This document shows positions 16,240 to 24,708 of a stretch of DNA of 32,123 nucleotides, one piece after another. The number at the start of each line of letters is the position of its first letter. Position 1 is the stretch's first letter. Source of the DNA: Opitutia bacterium (GTDB lineage Bacteria > Verrucomicrobiota > Verrucomicrobiia > Opitutales > UBA953); contig CANCHK010000022.1 of assembly GCA_947377865.1 (NCBI GenBank), positions 1 to 32,123 on the forward strand, given 5' to 3'. The notes under the pieces were generated by a model that saw only the letters and a list, made by a program, of their open reading frames with translations, ran no database searches and had not been told where the DNA came from. Made by a program: the position numbers and the translations under genes.

Positions 16240-17613
16240 CTAGTGGAAAGAGAGCGCGGAGCGCAGGGATTCGGGCAGGCAACGTTCGAGGGCGAAGGAA
16301 CGGCTGCCCTTCAGGAAGACGAAGCCGCGATGTGCGGCGACGCGGGCGGCGGCATCCTCGACGGAGGCTGCGACGGAAAGCTCCACCCCCGGGAGCGCAA
16401 CTCCCTGCAGGAACGCGGCCGACTCTCCCCCGAAGGCGACCACGTGGTCGCCGGAGCGGAGAGGCAGCTGCGCTCCGCAGTCGCGGTGGAGTTCCGTGGA
16501 GGTGGGACCGAGCTCGGCCATGCCGCCGAGCAGGAAAAGACGAGGGGCCGAGGCCGGGCGGCTGAGGCGATCGAACGCACGAGCCGAATCCAGCAGTGAG
16601 GCCGGGCTGGAGTTATAACAATCGACGTAGAAAGTGGAGTCACCTTCGATGTGCACGCTACCGCGACCAGCGGGCGGCATCCATTTAGCCGTCACGGCGG
16701 CGAGGGCGTCCGCTGCCCGACCGACCTCGAGTGCGGCGACGAGCGCAAGCGCGGCGTTGCGGGCCAGACCGTCAGAGATTGCAGCGAGCGGGAAGACCTC
16801 TCCATCCAGCACGAGTGAACGGTGGCCACGCGCATCAGCGAGAAAGGATGCATGCACCAACCGAGCCGGCGTAACGACCGGAGCGGCTTCGCCTTCGAAC
16901 TGCACAGCGATACACTTAGCGGCATGAGCCGCAAATTCAGGCCAATCGAGCAGCGCAGCCGGGACGATGGCCCGGCCACCGGGGGCGAGCGCGGCGACGA
17001 GAGTGGCCTTCTCGCGGGCAATGCCGGCGAGCGAACCGACGCCTTCGAGGTGGACCGGGGCGACGTTGGTGACAATCGCGAGGTCGGGGCAAATGATTTG
17101 GGCGGAGACGCCGAGTTCGCCGGGCACGCTCATGCCGGCCTCGATAACGGCGAAGCGGTGAAGCCCGTGCTCGATACGCAGGAGCATCAGCGGAACGCCG
17201 ATGAGGTTATTCAGGTTAGCTTCGGTGACGAAAGCTTCGACGCCGAGGAGTGCGGCGAGTAATTCCTTCGTGGAAGTCTTTCCCACGCTTCCGGTCACGC
17301 CGATGACGCGTCCCTGGAAGTTCGCTCGCCAACGGGCGGCGACGCGACGGAGAGCGACGAGCGGATCATCCACGACGAGCTGCGGCAGGTCGTCGGCGAC
17401 GGCTCGCCCGACCAAAGCACAAGCGGCGCCTTGCTTGCGGGCGGCGCCGAGGAAGTCATGGCCGTCGCGCCGGTCGGTGCGCACCGCCACGAAGACGTCG
17501 CCGCTGCGCAGGGCGCGAGTGTCCGTACCGAAGCCCGTGACCGCAGAGTGGGGCGCGACGGTCCAGTGGCCTTCGGCCCAGGCAGCGAGGTCGACTGAAG
17601 AGAAGGTCGGCAT
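16240..17613 (-). CDS. murF: MurF, UDP-MurNAc-tripeptide--D-Ala-D-Ala ligase
   Basis: A 457-residue Mur ligase that adds D-Ala-D-Ala, the Ddl product, to the tripeptide. It shows an N-terminal FGTDTRALRSGDVFVA substrate motif (28-43), the ATP loop GVTGSVGKTSTKE (105-117), EANLNNLIGVP (MurF-specific) and EAGMSVPGELG. The start is ATG at 17613, sharing one base with the murE stop (TGATG); a GTG at 17616 just upstream, which would make a GTGA overlap, is an equally close alternative. The stop is 1 base before mraY. Confidence 0.95.
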   Translation of the reverse strand: MPTFSSVDLAAWAEGHWTVAPHSAVTGFGTDTRALRSGDVFVAVRTDRRDGHDFLGAARKQGAACALVGRAVADDLPQLVVDDPLVALRRVAARWRANFQGRVIGVTGSVGKTSTKELLAALLGVEAFVTEANLNNLIGVPLMLLRIEHGLHRFAVIEAGMSVPGELGVSAQIICPDLAIVTNVAPVHLEGVGSLAGIAREKATLVAALAPGGRAIVPAALLDWPEFAAHAAKCIAVQFEGEAAPVVTPARLVHASFLADARGHRSLVLDGEVFPLAAISDGLARNAALALVAALEVGRAADALAAVTAKWMPPAGRGSVHIEGDSTFYVDCYNSSPASLLDSARAFDRLSRPASAPRLFLLGGMAELGPTSTELHRDCGAQLPLRSGDHVVAFGGESAAFLQGVALPGVELSVAASVEDAAARVAAHRGFVFLKGSRSFALERCLPESLRSALSFH

Positions 17614-19136
17614 CACGACTGCGCACCCCTCCGGAGCTCAAGGATTTCACGGACGATTTGACGGTCGTCGAAGGGCACCACGGTATCGGCGAATTCTTGG
17701 GTCGTCTCATGGCCCTTGCCCGCGATGACGACGCAGTCGCCGGACTTCGCGGCGGCCAGCGCACGACCGATAGCGTCGCGGCGGTCGGCGACAAACTCCA
17801 CGGTCGGCAAAGGGCCGAGGCCTTCGCGCATATCAGCAAAGATTCGCTCAAGGCTCTCCTTGCGCGGATTATCGGCGGTGGCCCAGGCGAGGTGTGCGAG
17901 TTCAGCGACAGCCTTGGTCATCGCGGGACGCTTGCCGCGATCGCGGTCGCCGCCGCAGCCGTAGACGCAGAGTACGCGGCCTGGCGTGATGTCACGGAGC
18001 ATACGCAAAGCGTTGCGAAGCGCGTCGTCAGTGTGGGCGTAGTCGACGAAGACCGGGAAAGCCTGGCCTGCTTCGACACGTTCCATGCGGCCCGGCACGC
18101 CCGGGAAGGAGGCGAGCACTGGAGAGAGAGACAGCGGGTCGCGCCCGAGGGCGGCGACCATCGCGAGAGCGCAAAGGACGTTCGAGACGTTGTAACCGCC
18201 GGGCAAGGTGGACTTGAAGATGGAAGAACGGCCTTCGTGACGGACAGTAAAGACGGCGCCACCTGTATCGAGGGCGAGGTCGGTCGCACGGAGGTCGGCG
18301 TCGGCCGCCAGACCGAAGGTGATTACCTTACCGCGCCGGCGGCAAGCCTCGGCGAGAACGCGCCCAGCTGGATCGTCGATGTTGATGACGCAGACATCGG
18401 GCACCGAGCCATTGCGTCCGTCGAACAGGGCCGTCTTCGCATCAAGATACGAGGCGAGGTCGCCATGGTAATCGACGTGGTCACGGGTCAGGTTTGTGAA
18501 TGCAGCAACGCGGAAGGCGAAGCCATGGACACGGTCTTGGTGAAGAGCGTGGGAACTAACCTCGAGGCAAGCGCCCGCACAGCCCGCATCGACCATCTGC
18601 CGGAAGAACGCGGCGAGGTCGGCGGATTCCGGCGTCGTCTTGTAAGAGGGGATAGAGCGACGGCCGAGGTGGTAGCGGACCGTGCCCACCAGACCCCACT
18701 GCGACCCATCGGACTGTAGAAGATGGCGAAGGAGCGTGGAGATGGTCGTCTTTCCATTGGTACCTGTCACTCCGACCAACTGAAGGGCGGCCTCGGGATG
18801 GCCGAAGAAACGACGGGCGACCTCGGCTAGGACGCGGCGCGGATCGGGGACTTGGGCGGCAGCCACGGCGGGCAGGCCCGCGACCGGTTCGCCAGAGATA
18901 ATGGCGGCAGCCCCGCGGGCAATCGCGTCGTCGAGGAAAGCATGGCCATTGGCACGCAGCCCGGGCAGTGCGAAGAAAAGCGATCCGGGGATGATGCGGC
19001 GGCTGTCTGTCACGATGGACGAGATACGCACAGACCCTTCACCAGTACGGCCGAGCACCGGGAGTCCTTGCAGAAGCGAGTTGAAGGTCGGGCGCTCCAT
19101 GGCGGCAGGCATCGTCATCGGGGGAGGAAGCGTCAT
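17613..19136 (-). CDS. murE: MurE, UDP-MurNAc-dipeptide--meso-diaminopimelate ligase
   Basis: A 507-residue Mur ligase that adds the third amino acid. Visible are TDSRRIIPGSLFFAL (43-57), the ATP loop GVTGTNGKTT (122-131), LEVSSHAL (191-198), a candidate carbamylated Lys in YLDAKTALF (Lys234), FVDYAHTDDAL (363-373) and the specificity motif DNPR (422-425), which marks meso-diaminopimelate rather than lysine. So the wall is expected to be the A1-gamma Gram-negative type. The start at 19136 is chosen for its ATGA overlap with ftsI; an in-frame start at 19205 would add an Arg/Pro-rich stretch read from ftsI codons. ATG codons at residues 7, 9 and 13 are further alternatives. Confidence 0.95.
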   Translation of the reverse strand: MTLPPPMTMPAAMERPTFNSLLQGLPVLGRTGEGSVRISSIVTDSRRIIPGSLFFALPGLRANGHAFLDDAIARGAAAIISGEPVAGLPAVAAAQVPDPRRVLAEVARRFFGHPEAALQLVGVTGTNGKTTISTLLRHLLQSDGSQWGLVGTVRYHLGRRSIPSYKTTPESADLAAFFRQMVDAGCAGACLEVSSHALHQDRVHGFAFRVAAFTNLTRDHVDYHGDLASYLDAKTALFDGRNGSVPDVCVINIDDPAGRVLAEACRRRGKVITFGLAADADLRATDLALDTGGAVFTVRHEGRSSIFKSTLPGGYNVSNVLCALAMVAALGRDPLSLSPVLASFPGVPGRMERVEAGQAFPVFVDYAHTDDALRNALRMLRDITPGRVLCVYGCGGDRDRGKRPAMTKAVAELAHLAWATADNPRKESLERIFADMREGLGPLPTVEFVADRRDAIGRALAAAKSGDCVVIAGKGHETTQEFADTVVPFDDRQIVREILELRRGAQS

Positions 19137-20929
19137 CGGCCGAGATCGGCGACGTGGCCGCGGGGGACGACGGACACCGGAGGGAGGTCGAGCCAGCGGA
19201 TGCATTTCTCCGCGACGTCGCGGAAGATCGGAGCGGATACCTTGCCGCCGTAGGCGATACCCTCCCCTTGCGGTTCGTCGATGATCACCGTGATGGCCAA
19301 CTTGGGGTCGCCCACCGGGAAGAAACCGGCGAAGGAAGCGACGTGGTGTGTAGATGAATAGTGGCCGTTGATGATCTTCTGCGTCGTACCGGTCTTACCC
19401 GCGACTTCGTAGCCTGGGATGTCGGCGATCGGCGCCGTGCCGCCCTTACCGCAGACGGCGCGGAGGAGCGTGGCCATCTGCGCGGCAGTCGCTGCAGTGA
19501 TGGCGCGGCCGCGGGAACGCGGTCCGTAGTTAAGGACGGTCGCCTTCGTCTTCGGGTCCTCCACGCGGAGCACGAGCTGAGGTTGCATGAGTAGCCCTTC
19601 CGCCGCGACGACCGACATCGCGAAGTGCATCTGCATCGCCGTGACGCTGACCGAGTGGCCCATCGGCATGCGCGAAATCGTCATGCCATCCCAACGCTTC
19701 GGGGGGATGAGCAGGCCAGGGACCTCCGCGCCAGTGATCAGGCCCGTATTGGCGCCGAAGCCGAAAGATTTGATGAGGGCGAAATACTTGTCCTCTCCGA
19801 GTCGTTCAGCGTACTGCATACCGACCTGCACCGTGCCGCGGTTGGAGGATTCGCGGACGATTTCTCGGATGTCGGCGGCGCCGATTGCATGCGAGTCAGC
19901 CGGCAGTGAGACCATGCGGCCACGGTAGGGCACGCTCGTGGCACCGCAGTCGAAGACGGAGTTCGGCGTGATCAGTCGCTCCTCGAGCGCGCCAGAGATC
20001 GAGACGATTTTGAAGACCGAGCCCGGCTCATAGACGTCGGACACCGCACGATTGCGCTGGCTGTCCATCGGCGCGGCCTTCGCGTCAAAGAAACGGTTGA
20101 GATCGTAGGTCGGCCAGTTGGCGAGGCCGAGGATACGGCCGGTGCGCGGCTCGCTCACGATGATGATTCCGCTCTTCGGGTTGTAACGGGCGGCAGCGGC
20201 GGCCAGCGCGTCTTCGCAGGTCTTCTGGACAAGGCTGTTGATAGTCAGTACCACCGTACTGCCATCAACCGGGGCGACTTCGCGGAGGCGGTTGCTCGCA
20301 ATTTCGCGGTGGCGGCCGTCACGTTCGGATTCAATCCAGCCGTTCTGGCCGACGAGGAGCGGATTCATCACGCTCTCGATGCCGGAAGCCGGGACACCTT
20401 CCTTGTTCACGTAGCCGAGGACGTGAGCGGCCAACTGTCCCTTGGGATAATTACGACGGTACTTAAGTTCCGCGCGAAGCGCCTTGATGCCGAGTGCCTT
20501 GATACGCTTCACCGTATCCTCGTTGACCTCGCGGGCGAGGATGGCCCAGCGAATCGCCTTCTCTTCGCCGGCATCGTCCGTGCGGGTGGCCGTCTCGAAA
20601 GCCAAGCGGACCTTCAGAAGCGGCTGGCCGAGGATGGTCGCGACCTCGAGGGCGCGTTCGCGCTCGCCCTTGACGAGGGAGTCGGGATCGACACCGATGT
20701 CCCAGACGTCCTCGGATACCGCCAGAAGGTTATCTTGGGCGTCGCGGATCTCGCCGCGGCGACAAGGTTTCTCTTGGAGCACCCGGCGGGCCTGCAAAGC
20801 TTCCGCTCGGAGACGAGGGGCGTCTACCCAATGCAACCAGACCAGCCGTGTAATCACGGCTAGGAAGCAGAGGGAAACGACCCAAGCCAGCAAACGGTAG
20901 CGCGTTCGCCTGGCGTGGGGCAGGCTCAT
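19133..20929 (-). CDS. ftsI: FtsI, septal peptidoglycan transpeptidase (class B PBP)
   Basis: A 598-residue class B penicillin-binding protein that cross-links septal peptidoglycan with FtsW. A short basic cytoplasmic N-terminus precedes one transmembrane helix (about 12-34), then the pedestal domain with RGEIRDAQDNLLA (58-70), then the transpeptidase: EPGSVFK with Ser304 and Lys307, SSN (361-363) and KTGT (512-515). No PASTA domain is present. Length matches E. coli FtsI (588). ATGA overlaps with ftsL and murE fix both ends. Confidence 0.96.
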   Translation of the reverse strand: MSLPHARRTRYRLLAWVVSLCFLAVITRLVWLHWVDAPRLRAEALQARRVLQEKPCRRGEIRDAQDNLLAVSEDVWDIGVDPDSLVKGERERALEVATILGQPLLKVRLAFETATRTDDAGEEKAIRWAILAREVNEDTVKRIKALGIKALRAELKYRRNYPKGQLAAHVLGYVNKEGVPASGIESVMNPLLVGQNGWIESERDGRHREIASNRLREVAPVDGSTVVLTINSLVQKTCEDALAAAAARYNPKSGIIIVSEPRTGRILGLANWPTYDLNRFFDAKAAPMDSQRNRAVSDVYEPGSVFKIVSISGALEERLITPNSVFDCGATSVPYRGRMVSLPADSHAIGAADIREIVRESSNRGTVQVGMQYAERLGEDKYFALIKSFGFGANTGLITGAEVPGLLIPPKRWDGMTISRMPMGHSVSVTAMQMHFAMSVVAAEGLLMQPQLVLRVEDPKTKATVLNYGPRSRGRAITAATAAQMATLLRAVCGKGGTAPIADIPGYEVAGKTGTTQKIINGHYSSTHHVASFAGFFPVGDPKLAITVIIDEPQGEGIAYGGKVSAPIFRDVAEKCIRWLDLPPVSVVPRGHVADLGR

Positions 20930-21306
20930 CGAGAGCGCGGTCCTCCCTGCCCACCCCAGGAGAGGGAGGCGATTTCGCGGGCCGTCATCCGGGGGCTCGC
21001 GGAAAGCATGGGGGTCGGGGATGCGACCGCCGGGAAATAACGTACCCAGACCACCTGTTCGGGGACTGGGGGCTTAAGCGCGTCACCGATGCGCTGCTGG
21101 AGCTGGAGAGTGTCGACGGACTGGTCGCGCTGACGGCGGACCGTATCGAGCTCCTTCTTAGAAAGGGAGATGTCACGCTCGATACGCTGGATACGGCTAC
21201 CGATGGTGTCGGCCTCGACGCGCAGGCGCATGATGTTGATTGTCCCGACGGCGAAGGCGCCGACGGCGGCGAACAGGAAAGCCCAGGTGAAGAATCGCGG
21301 ACTCAT
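20926..21306 (-). CDS. ftsL: FtsL-like bitopic division protein
   Basis: A 126-residue protein with a very short cytoplasmic end, one transmembrane helix (about 6-25) and a following heptad-like coiled coil (about 30-75, with RIQRIERDISLSKKEL), then a Pro-rich tail. FtsL proteins share topology rather than sequence, so the call rests on this and on position between rsmH and ftsI. It would form a complex with FtsQ and a FtsB-like partner and activate FtsW-FtsI. No ftsB candidate was seen in the window. Both ends are ATGA overlaps. Confidence 0.82.
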   Translation of the reverse strand: MSPRFFTWAFLFAAVGAFAVGTINIMRLRVEADTIGSRIQRIERDISLSKKELDTVRRQRDQSVDTLQLQQRIGDALKPPVPEQVVWVRYFPAVASPTPMLSASPRMTAREIASLSWGGQGGPRSR

Positions 21307-22220
21307 GCGGCGAGGCGGCGCACGGCGCGGAGACGGGCCGAGCGGCTGCGGGGGTTGCGTTCCTGTTCGGCATCCGAGGGCTGGACGGCCTTGCGGGTGA
21401 GAAGATCGGCGTGCTTTACGCGGTCGTCTTGGTTGCGGGCGTCGTCGCGATCGACCGGGCGGCCAGCGACCTCGTTCATATAGCGCTTCACCATACGGTC
21501 CTCGAGGGAATGGAAGGAGATCACGGCGAGCACCCCGCCAGCGGCGAGTTTCCCGAAGGCGAGCGGAAGGGCATCGGCCAAGGCGCCGAGCTCGTCGTTG
21601 ACCGCGATGCGGACGCCTTGGAAAGTGCGGGTGGCCGGGTGCGGACCACGGGGGCCCGGCGCAGGCGGTGCGGCTTCGGCGACGAGCTCCGCGAAGGTCG
21701 AGGTGCGGGCTAGACGGCCAGTGCCGCGGGCGGCGATAATCGCATTGACCACGCGGAACCAGCGAGGCTCCTCGCCGTAGTCGCGGACCGCACGTTCGAT
21801 TTCGGCACGTTCTCCACGCTCGAGGAACTCGGCGGCACTGCGGCCGACGCGGGTATCCATGCGCATATCGTTCGGCGCATCGAAGCGGAAGGAGAAACCG
21901 CGTTCCGGGACATCCAACTGGTATGAGGACACCCCAATGTCCATCAGAACACCATCGAAGAGCCCCGGAACGCGGTCAAGGTGGCGGAAATTTTCGGAAT
22001 GGAAACGCAGGCGGCCCGGATGAGCGGCGAGCAGATCAACGGAGCGTTCGCCGGCGGCCGGGTCTCGGTCCATCGCATCGATTGTACAGCGCGGCGCGCG
22101 CGCGAAGATTGCTGACGTGTGACCGCCGCCGCCGAAGGTGCAATCCAGGTAGGCACGTCCGTCCTGCGGGGCAAGGAGCGTCAGGCACTCCTCGAGCAGG
22201 ACTGGGACGTGGCTGGTCAT
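21303..22220 (-). CDS. rsmH: RsmH, 16S rRNA m4C1402 methyltransferase (MraW)
   Basis: A 305-residue SAM-dependent methyltransferase of the 16S rRNA P-site. It starts MTSHVPVLLEECL, then DCTFGGGGHTSAIF (26-39, SAM-binding), MDIGVSSYQLD, ERGFSFRFDAPNDMRMD and the C-terminal ISFHSLEDRMVKRYM. The start at 22220 is chosen because HVPVLL is the usual N-terminus; the frame is open to 22379 but that part overlaps mraZ. 52 bases separate it from mraZ; the stop overlaps ftsL by ATGA. Confidence 0.96.
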   Translation of the reverse strand: MTSHVPVLLEECLTLLAPQDGRAYLDCTFGGGGHTSAIFARAPRCTIDAMDRDPAAGERSVDLLAAHPGRLRFHSENFRHLDRVPGLFDGVLMDIGVSSYQLDVPERGFSFRFDAPNDMRMDTRVGRSAAEFLERGERAEIERAVRDYGEEPRWFRVVNAIIAARGTGRLARTSTFAELVAEAAPPAPGPRGPHPATRTFQGVRIAVNDELGALADALPLAFGKLAAGGVLAVISFHSLEDRMVKRYMNEVAGRPVDRDDARNQDDRVKHADLLTRKAVQPSDAEQERNPRSRSARLRAVRRLAA

Positions 22221-22272
22221 TCGGCGGGCTGTGAATAAGGTGTGAGTAGTGTAAGTAACTTCTGGATACGCG

Positions 22273-22725
22273 TCACAATCCCAACTCGCGCAAGGCACGG
22301 AGGATGGTGAGCGCGAACTCGGATTCCCGGTCGGCCTTGGGCGGCGTTGGCGAGGCGATATGGAAGGTAGTGAAGCCACCGCGGAAGATCACGTCGCGGT
22401 CGAGCTTCGCCTCCTTCACGATGTGCTCATTGAGCGTGATGCGGCCGGCCTTGTCGCACGTGACCTGGATGCTGTTCGTCGCGAGCAGGCTGATGGCGTC
22501 CATCTTGACCGGATCACTCACCGTGACCTGCTGGGCTGCGTCACGAATGCGTTCGGTCATCGACGGAGGGAACACGACGATCGAACCGAGTGCCGGATGG
22601 AACATCGCGAGAAAAGTCGCCTCCGCGTCGAAACGCCAGGCCGCCGGAATCGTGACACGATTCTTCTCATCCAATTTTCCGTTGTGGATGCCGGTAAAGA
22701 GACCGTTGTTGGCGCCAATAGACAT
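22273..22725 (-). CDS. mraZ: MraZ, dcw cluster transcriptional regulator
   Basis: A 150-residue protein with two MraZ/AbrB-like halves, each with its DNA-binding signature: DEKNRVTIPAAWR (19-31) and CDKAGRITL (90-98). In E. coli MraZ represses its own dcw promoter by binding spaced TGGG repeats. The start at 22725 is preferred to a GTG at 22767 because the GTG lies inside the G-tract repeats at 22742-22766 and the extra residues are Gly/Ser/Asn-rich with no family match. No clear Shine-Dalgarno is seen at either. It is the first gene of the cluster. Confidence 0.95.
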   Translation of the reverse strand: MSIGANNGLFTGIHNGKLDEKNRVTIPAAWRFDAEATFLAMFHPALGSIVVFPPSMTERIRDAAQQVTVSDPVKMDAISLLATNSIQVTCDKAGRITLNEHIVKEAKLDRDVIFRGGFTTFHIASPTPPKADRESEFALTILRALRELGL

Positions 22726-22741
22726 TGCGTATGGGGAGTTG

Positions 22742-22766
22742 CCCCCAGATGACCCACTTTTCCCCA
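22742..22766 (-). promoter_or_regulatory. Candidate MraZ operator (10-bp-period G-tract repeats)
   Basis: On the minus strand three 5-base units, TGGGG, TGGGT and GGGGG, are separated by exactly 5 bases each (AAAAG, CATCT). This is the TGGGN-N5 spacing known for MraZ boxes. A further degenerate TGGTG copy lies one period upstream. The array ends 17 bases before the mraZ ATG. A TTGACG hexamer at 22779-22784 (minus strand) could be a -35 element, but no good -10 follows at the right spacing. Confidence 0.72.
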
Positions 22767-22841
22767 CAGCCCACCACCCGTCAAGATTTTAGCCCCCGAT
22801 CACACCAATTTCTTGTTAACACCGTGCCCAGGGAAGGCTAT

Positions 22842-22859
22842 ATGATTGTTTTAAATCAT
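22842..22859. repeat. Inverted repeat ATGATT-N6-AATCAT in mraZ upstream region
   Basis: Perfect 6-base arms around the 6-base spacer gtttta, in AT-rich DNA about 120 bases upstream of the mraZ start. Dyads of this size can be operator sites; no known regulator motif is recognised. Confidence 0.45.
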
Positions 22860-22869
22860 TAAAATATGC

Positions 22870-22892
22870 AAACTACTGTCCACTAGTAGTTT
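22870..22892. repeat. Inverted repeat AAACTACT-N7-AGTAGTTT
   Basis: Perfect 8-base arms with a 7-base spacer (gtccact), 10 bases beyond the preceding inverted repeat. No U-tract of terminator type follows on either strand, and it lies between divergent genes, so an operator or protein-binding site is more plausible than a terminator. Confidence 0.5.
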
Positions 22893-23105
22893 AAGTAAGA
22901 AATGACCCGCCTTGGACAATTCCCCATCCCCTACCCTCCCAAAGCAGCGCCCCAGGGATCGGCCCGGCGCGGACCACGGGCTAACTTGTAATTACTTTAT
23001 CACTACAAACTCACCGCTTTCGCAGCCGCAGGATAAGGGCGAAACTGTTTGCCAACGGACCCCTCCTGTGCTTTGACTCCAAGCACTCAACCTCGACTCT
23101 CGCAC

Positions 23106-23522
23106 ATGAAAACCGCCCTCGCCCTACTCGCCGCTCTCGTCCTCGCCGGATGCACCACCCAGATCGGCGTGGACAACAGCCAGAACCACGAAGCTTCCTT
23201 CTCTAACGTCACCGGCGTGCTGACCACCCGCTACACCGCCGACACCGAGGCCGTCTTCAACGCCGTCAAGCGCACCATCGACGCCATGCCCGGCACCCTC
23301 CGCACCGGTGAGACCGACGAGCGCGGCGCCAACAAGGAACTCCTGAGCGTCGTGGCCTACGCCCGCACCATCGGCGACCTTGAGATCAAGATCACCATCG
23401 AGAAGGCCGAAGACGAAGTCACCAAGGCCGTCTTCACCCAGGTGAAGGTCAAGTACGGCTTCTTTGGCAACCTGCCCGAGAGCCAGAAGATCGTCTCCAA
23501 GATCACCTCTAACCTGCGCTAA
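23106..23522 (+). CDS. Small lipoprotein, possibly DUF3568-like
   Basis: A 138-residue protein with a clear lipoprotein signal peptide: [16 protein letters not shown], lipobox LAGC, lipidated Cys16. The mature part has repeated beta-strand-like segments with alternating polar residues ([31 protein letters not shown]). It resembles small DUF3568-type lipoproteins, but that assignment is tentative. The frame is open from 23049, but the ATG at 23106 places the signal peptide at the N-terminus. It is a single-gene unit closed by the terminator at 23548. Confidence 0.8.
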   Translation: MKTALALLAALVLAGCTTQIGVDNSQNHEASFSNVTGVLTTRYTADTEAVFNAVKRTIDAMPGTLRTGETDERGANKELLSVVAYARTIGDLEIKITIEKAEDEVTKAVFTQVKVKYGFFGNLPESQKIVSKITSNLR

Positions 23523-23547
23523 GCGCCGGGGCGGGACCGCCAAACGG

Positions 23548-23585
23548 ACGCCGCCCAGCCACCTGGCTAGGCGGCGTTCTTTTTT
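23548..23585 (+). terminator. Intrinsic terminator after the lipoprotein gene
   Basis: An 8-base GC stem ACGCCGCC / GGCGGCGT (23548-23555 and 23570-23577) encloses a 14-base loop, and is followed by TCTTTTTT on the plus strand. It lies 25 bases after the lipoprotein stop and 14 bases before the aroC start. Confidence 0.9.
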
Positions 23586-23598
23586 AACCACTCTCCCA

Positions 23599-24708
23599 AT
23601 GGGCAACATCCACGGACACAGTTTCCGCATCACCACCTTCGGCGAAAGCCACGGGCCAGCCCTCGGCGTCATCATTGACGGCTGTCCGCCCCGCGTGCCC
23701 TTCGACGCCGCGTTCCTCCGCAGCGAACTCGATCGACGACGCCCCGGTCAGAGCGCCCTCACTACGCAGCGCAAAGAAGCCGACGCCCCGGAGGTGCTTT
23801 CTGGCGTTTCGCATGACGGCCTCACCCTCGGCTCACCCATCGCCATCATTATCCGCAACGGCGATCAGCGCCCGCAGGCCTACGCCGAGATGAAGGCAGC
23901 CTATCGTCCTTCGCATGCCGACTTCACCTACGACGCCAAGTACGGTATCCGCGCAATCGAGGGCGGCGGCCGTTCCTCCGCCCGCGAGACCGCAGCACGT
24001 GTCGCCGCCGGAGCCGTTGCCAAGACGGTGCTGAAGCATGCGTGCGGCGCACGCATTATCGCTTGGGTAGAAAGCGTCGGCGACGTACGTATGCCCGCCG
24101 CCCCCAAGGCGCCCACACTCAAGCAAGTCGAGGCAACGCCCACACGCTGCCCACACCCCGCCACCGCCGCCAAGATTGATGCCCTCATCCGCGAGGCGCG
24201 TGCCGACGGAGATTCCGTCGGAGGCGTCATCTGCTGCGTCATCGAAAACCTTCCCGCCGGCCTCGGCTCGCCGGTCTTCGATCGTTTCGAAGCTGACCTC
24301 GCTAAGGCCATGCTCTCGCTGCCCGCGACGAAAGGTTTTGAGATCGGAAGCGGCTTCGCCGGAACGGTGCTGCGCGGCAGTGCCCATAACGACGAGTTCG
24401 TCCGCAAGGGCGGCCGCATCCGCACTGCGACCAACCGCTCCGGCGGCACACAGGGCGGCATCACCAACGGCGAAGACGTCGTCTTCCGCATCGCCTTTAA
24501 ACCCACCGCGACCGTGCTCAAACCACAGAAGACCGTGCGTCCTGACGGCCGTGCCACCGAGCTCAGCGCCAAGGGACGCCACGACCCGTGCGTCCTGCCG
24601 CGTGCCGTGCCCATTGTCGAAGCCATGGCCGCCTTGGTGGCCGTGGACCACTGGATCCGCGACCGCGGGCAGAACGCTCCCTTCGGCCGCTGCGGACGCA
24701 AGGCATGA
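23599..24708 (+). CDS. aroC: Chorismate synthase
   Basis: A 369-residue FMN-dependent enzyme that converts EPSP to chorismate, last step of the shikimate pathway. Visible are the N-terminal [17 protein letters not shown] (signature 1), [32 protein letters not shown] (signature 2), the FMN-binding [17 protein letters not shown], and [18 protein letters not shown] near the C-terminus. Length is normal. The ATG at 23599 gives the conserved MGN-HG-FR start; an open frame reaching back to 23464 overlaps the lipoprotein and terminator. The stop overlaps the next gene as ATGA. Confidence 0.97.
   Translation: MGNIHGHSFRITTFGESHGPALGVIIDGCPPRVPFDAAFLRSELDRRRPGQSALTTQRKEADAPEVLSGVSHDGLTLGSPIAIIIRNGDQRPQAYAEMKAAYRPSHADFTYDAKYGIRAIEGGGRSSARETAARVAAGAVAKTVLKHACGARIIAWVESVGDVRMPAAPKAPTLKQVEATPTRCPHPATAAKIDALIREARADGDSVGGVICCVIENLPAGLGSPVFDRFEADLAKAMLSLPATKGFEIGSGFAGTVLRGSAHNDEFVRKGGRIRTATNRSGGTQGGITNGEDVVFRIAFKPTATVLKPQKTVRPDGRATELSAKGRHDPCVLPRAVPIVEAMAALVAVDHWIRDRGQNAPFGRCGRKA

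Larger units (their letters stand above)
22768..23105. other. Intergenic region between divergent mraZ and lipoprotein genes
   Basis: About 340 bases without a convincing gene. The stretch 22790-22915 is strongly AT-rich against the GC-rich surroundings and is the likely promoter region for the dcw cluster. It contains two inverted repeats, described separately, and a weaker TTGTA/TACAA pair at 22986-23008. Bases 22915-22980 and 23010-23105 are ordinary GC-rich sequence. I found no tRNA, clear sigma-70 promoter or terminator here. Confidence 0.6.

Noticed and set aside
22779-22784. TTGACG as a sigma-70 -35 box for mraZ
   Set aside because: No acceptable -10 hexamer lies 16-18 bases downstream (AAAAGT is a poor match), so I do not annotate a promoter.
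22790-22915. Replication origin or DnaA-box region
   Set aside because: AT-rich, but I see no TTATCCACA-type boxes, and no dnaA, dnaN or parAB gene nearby.
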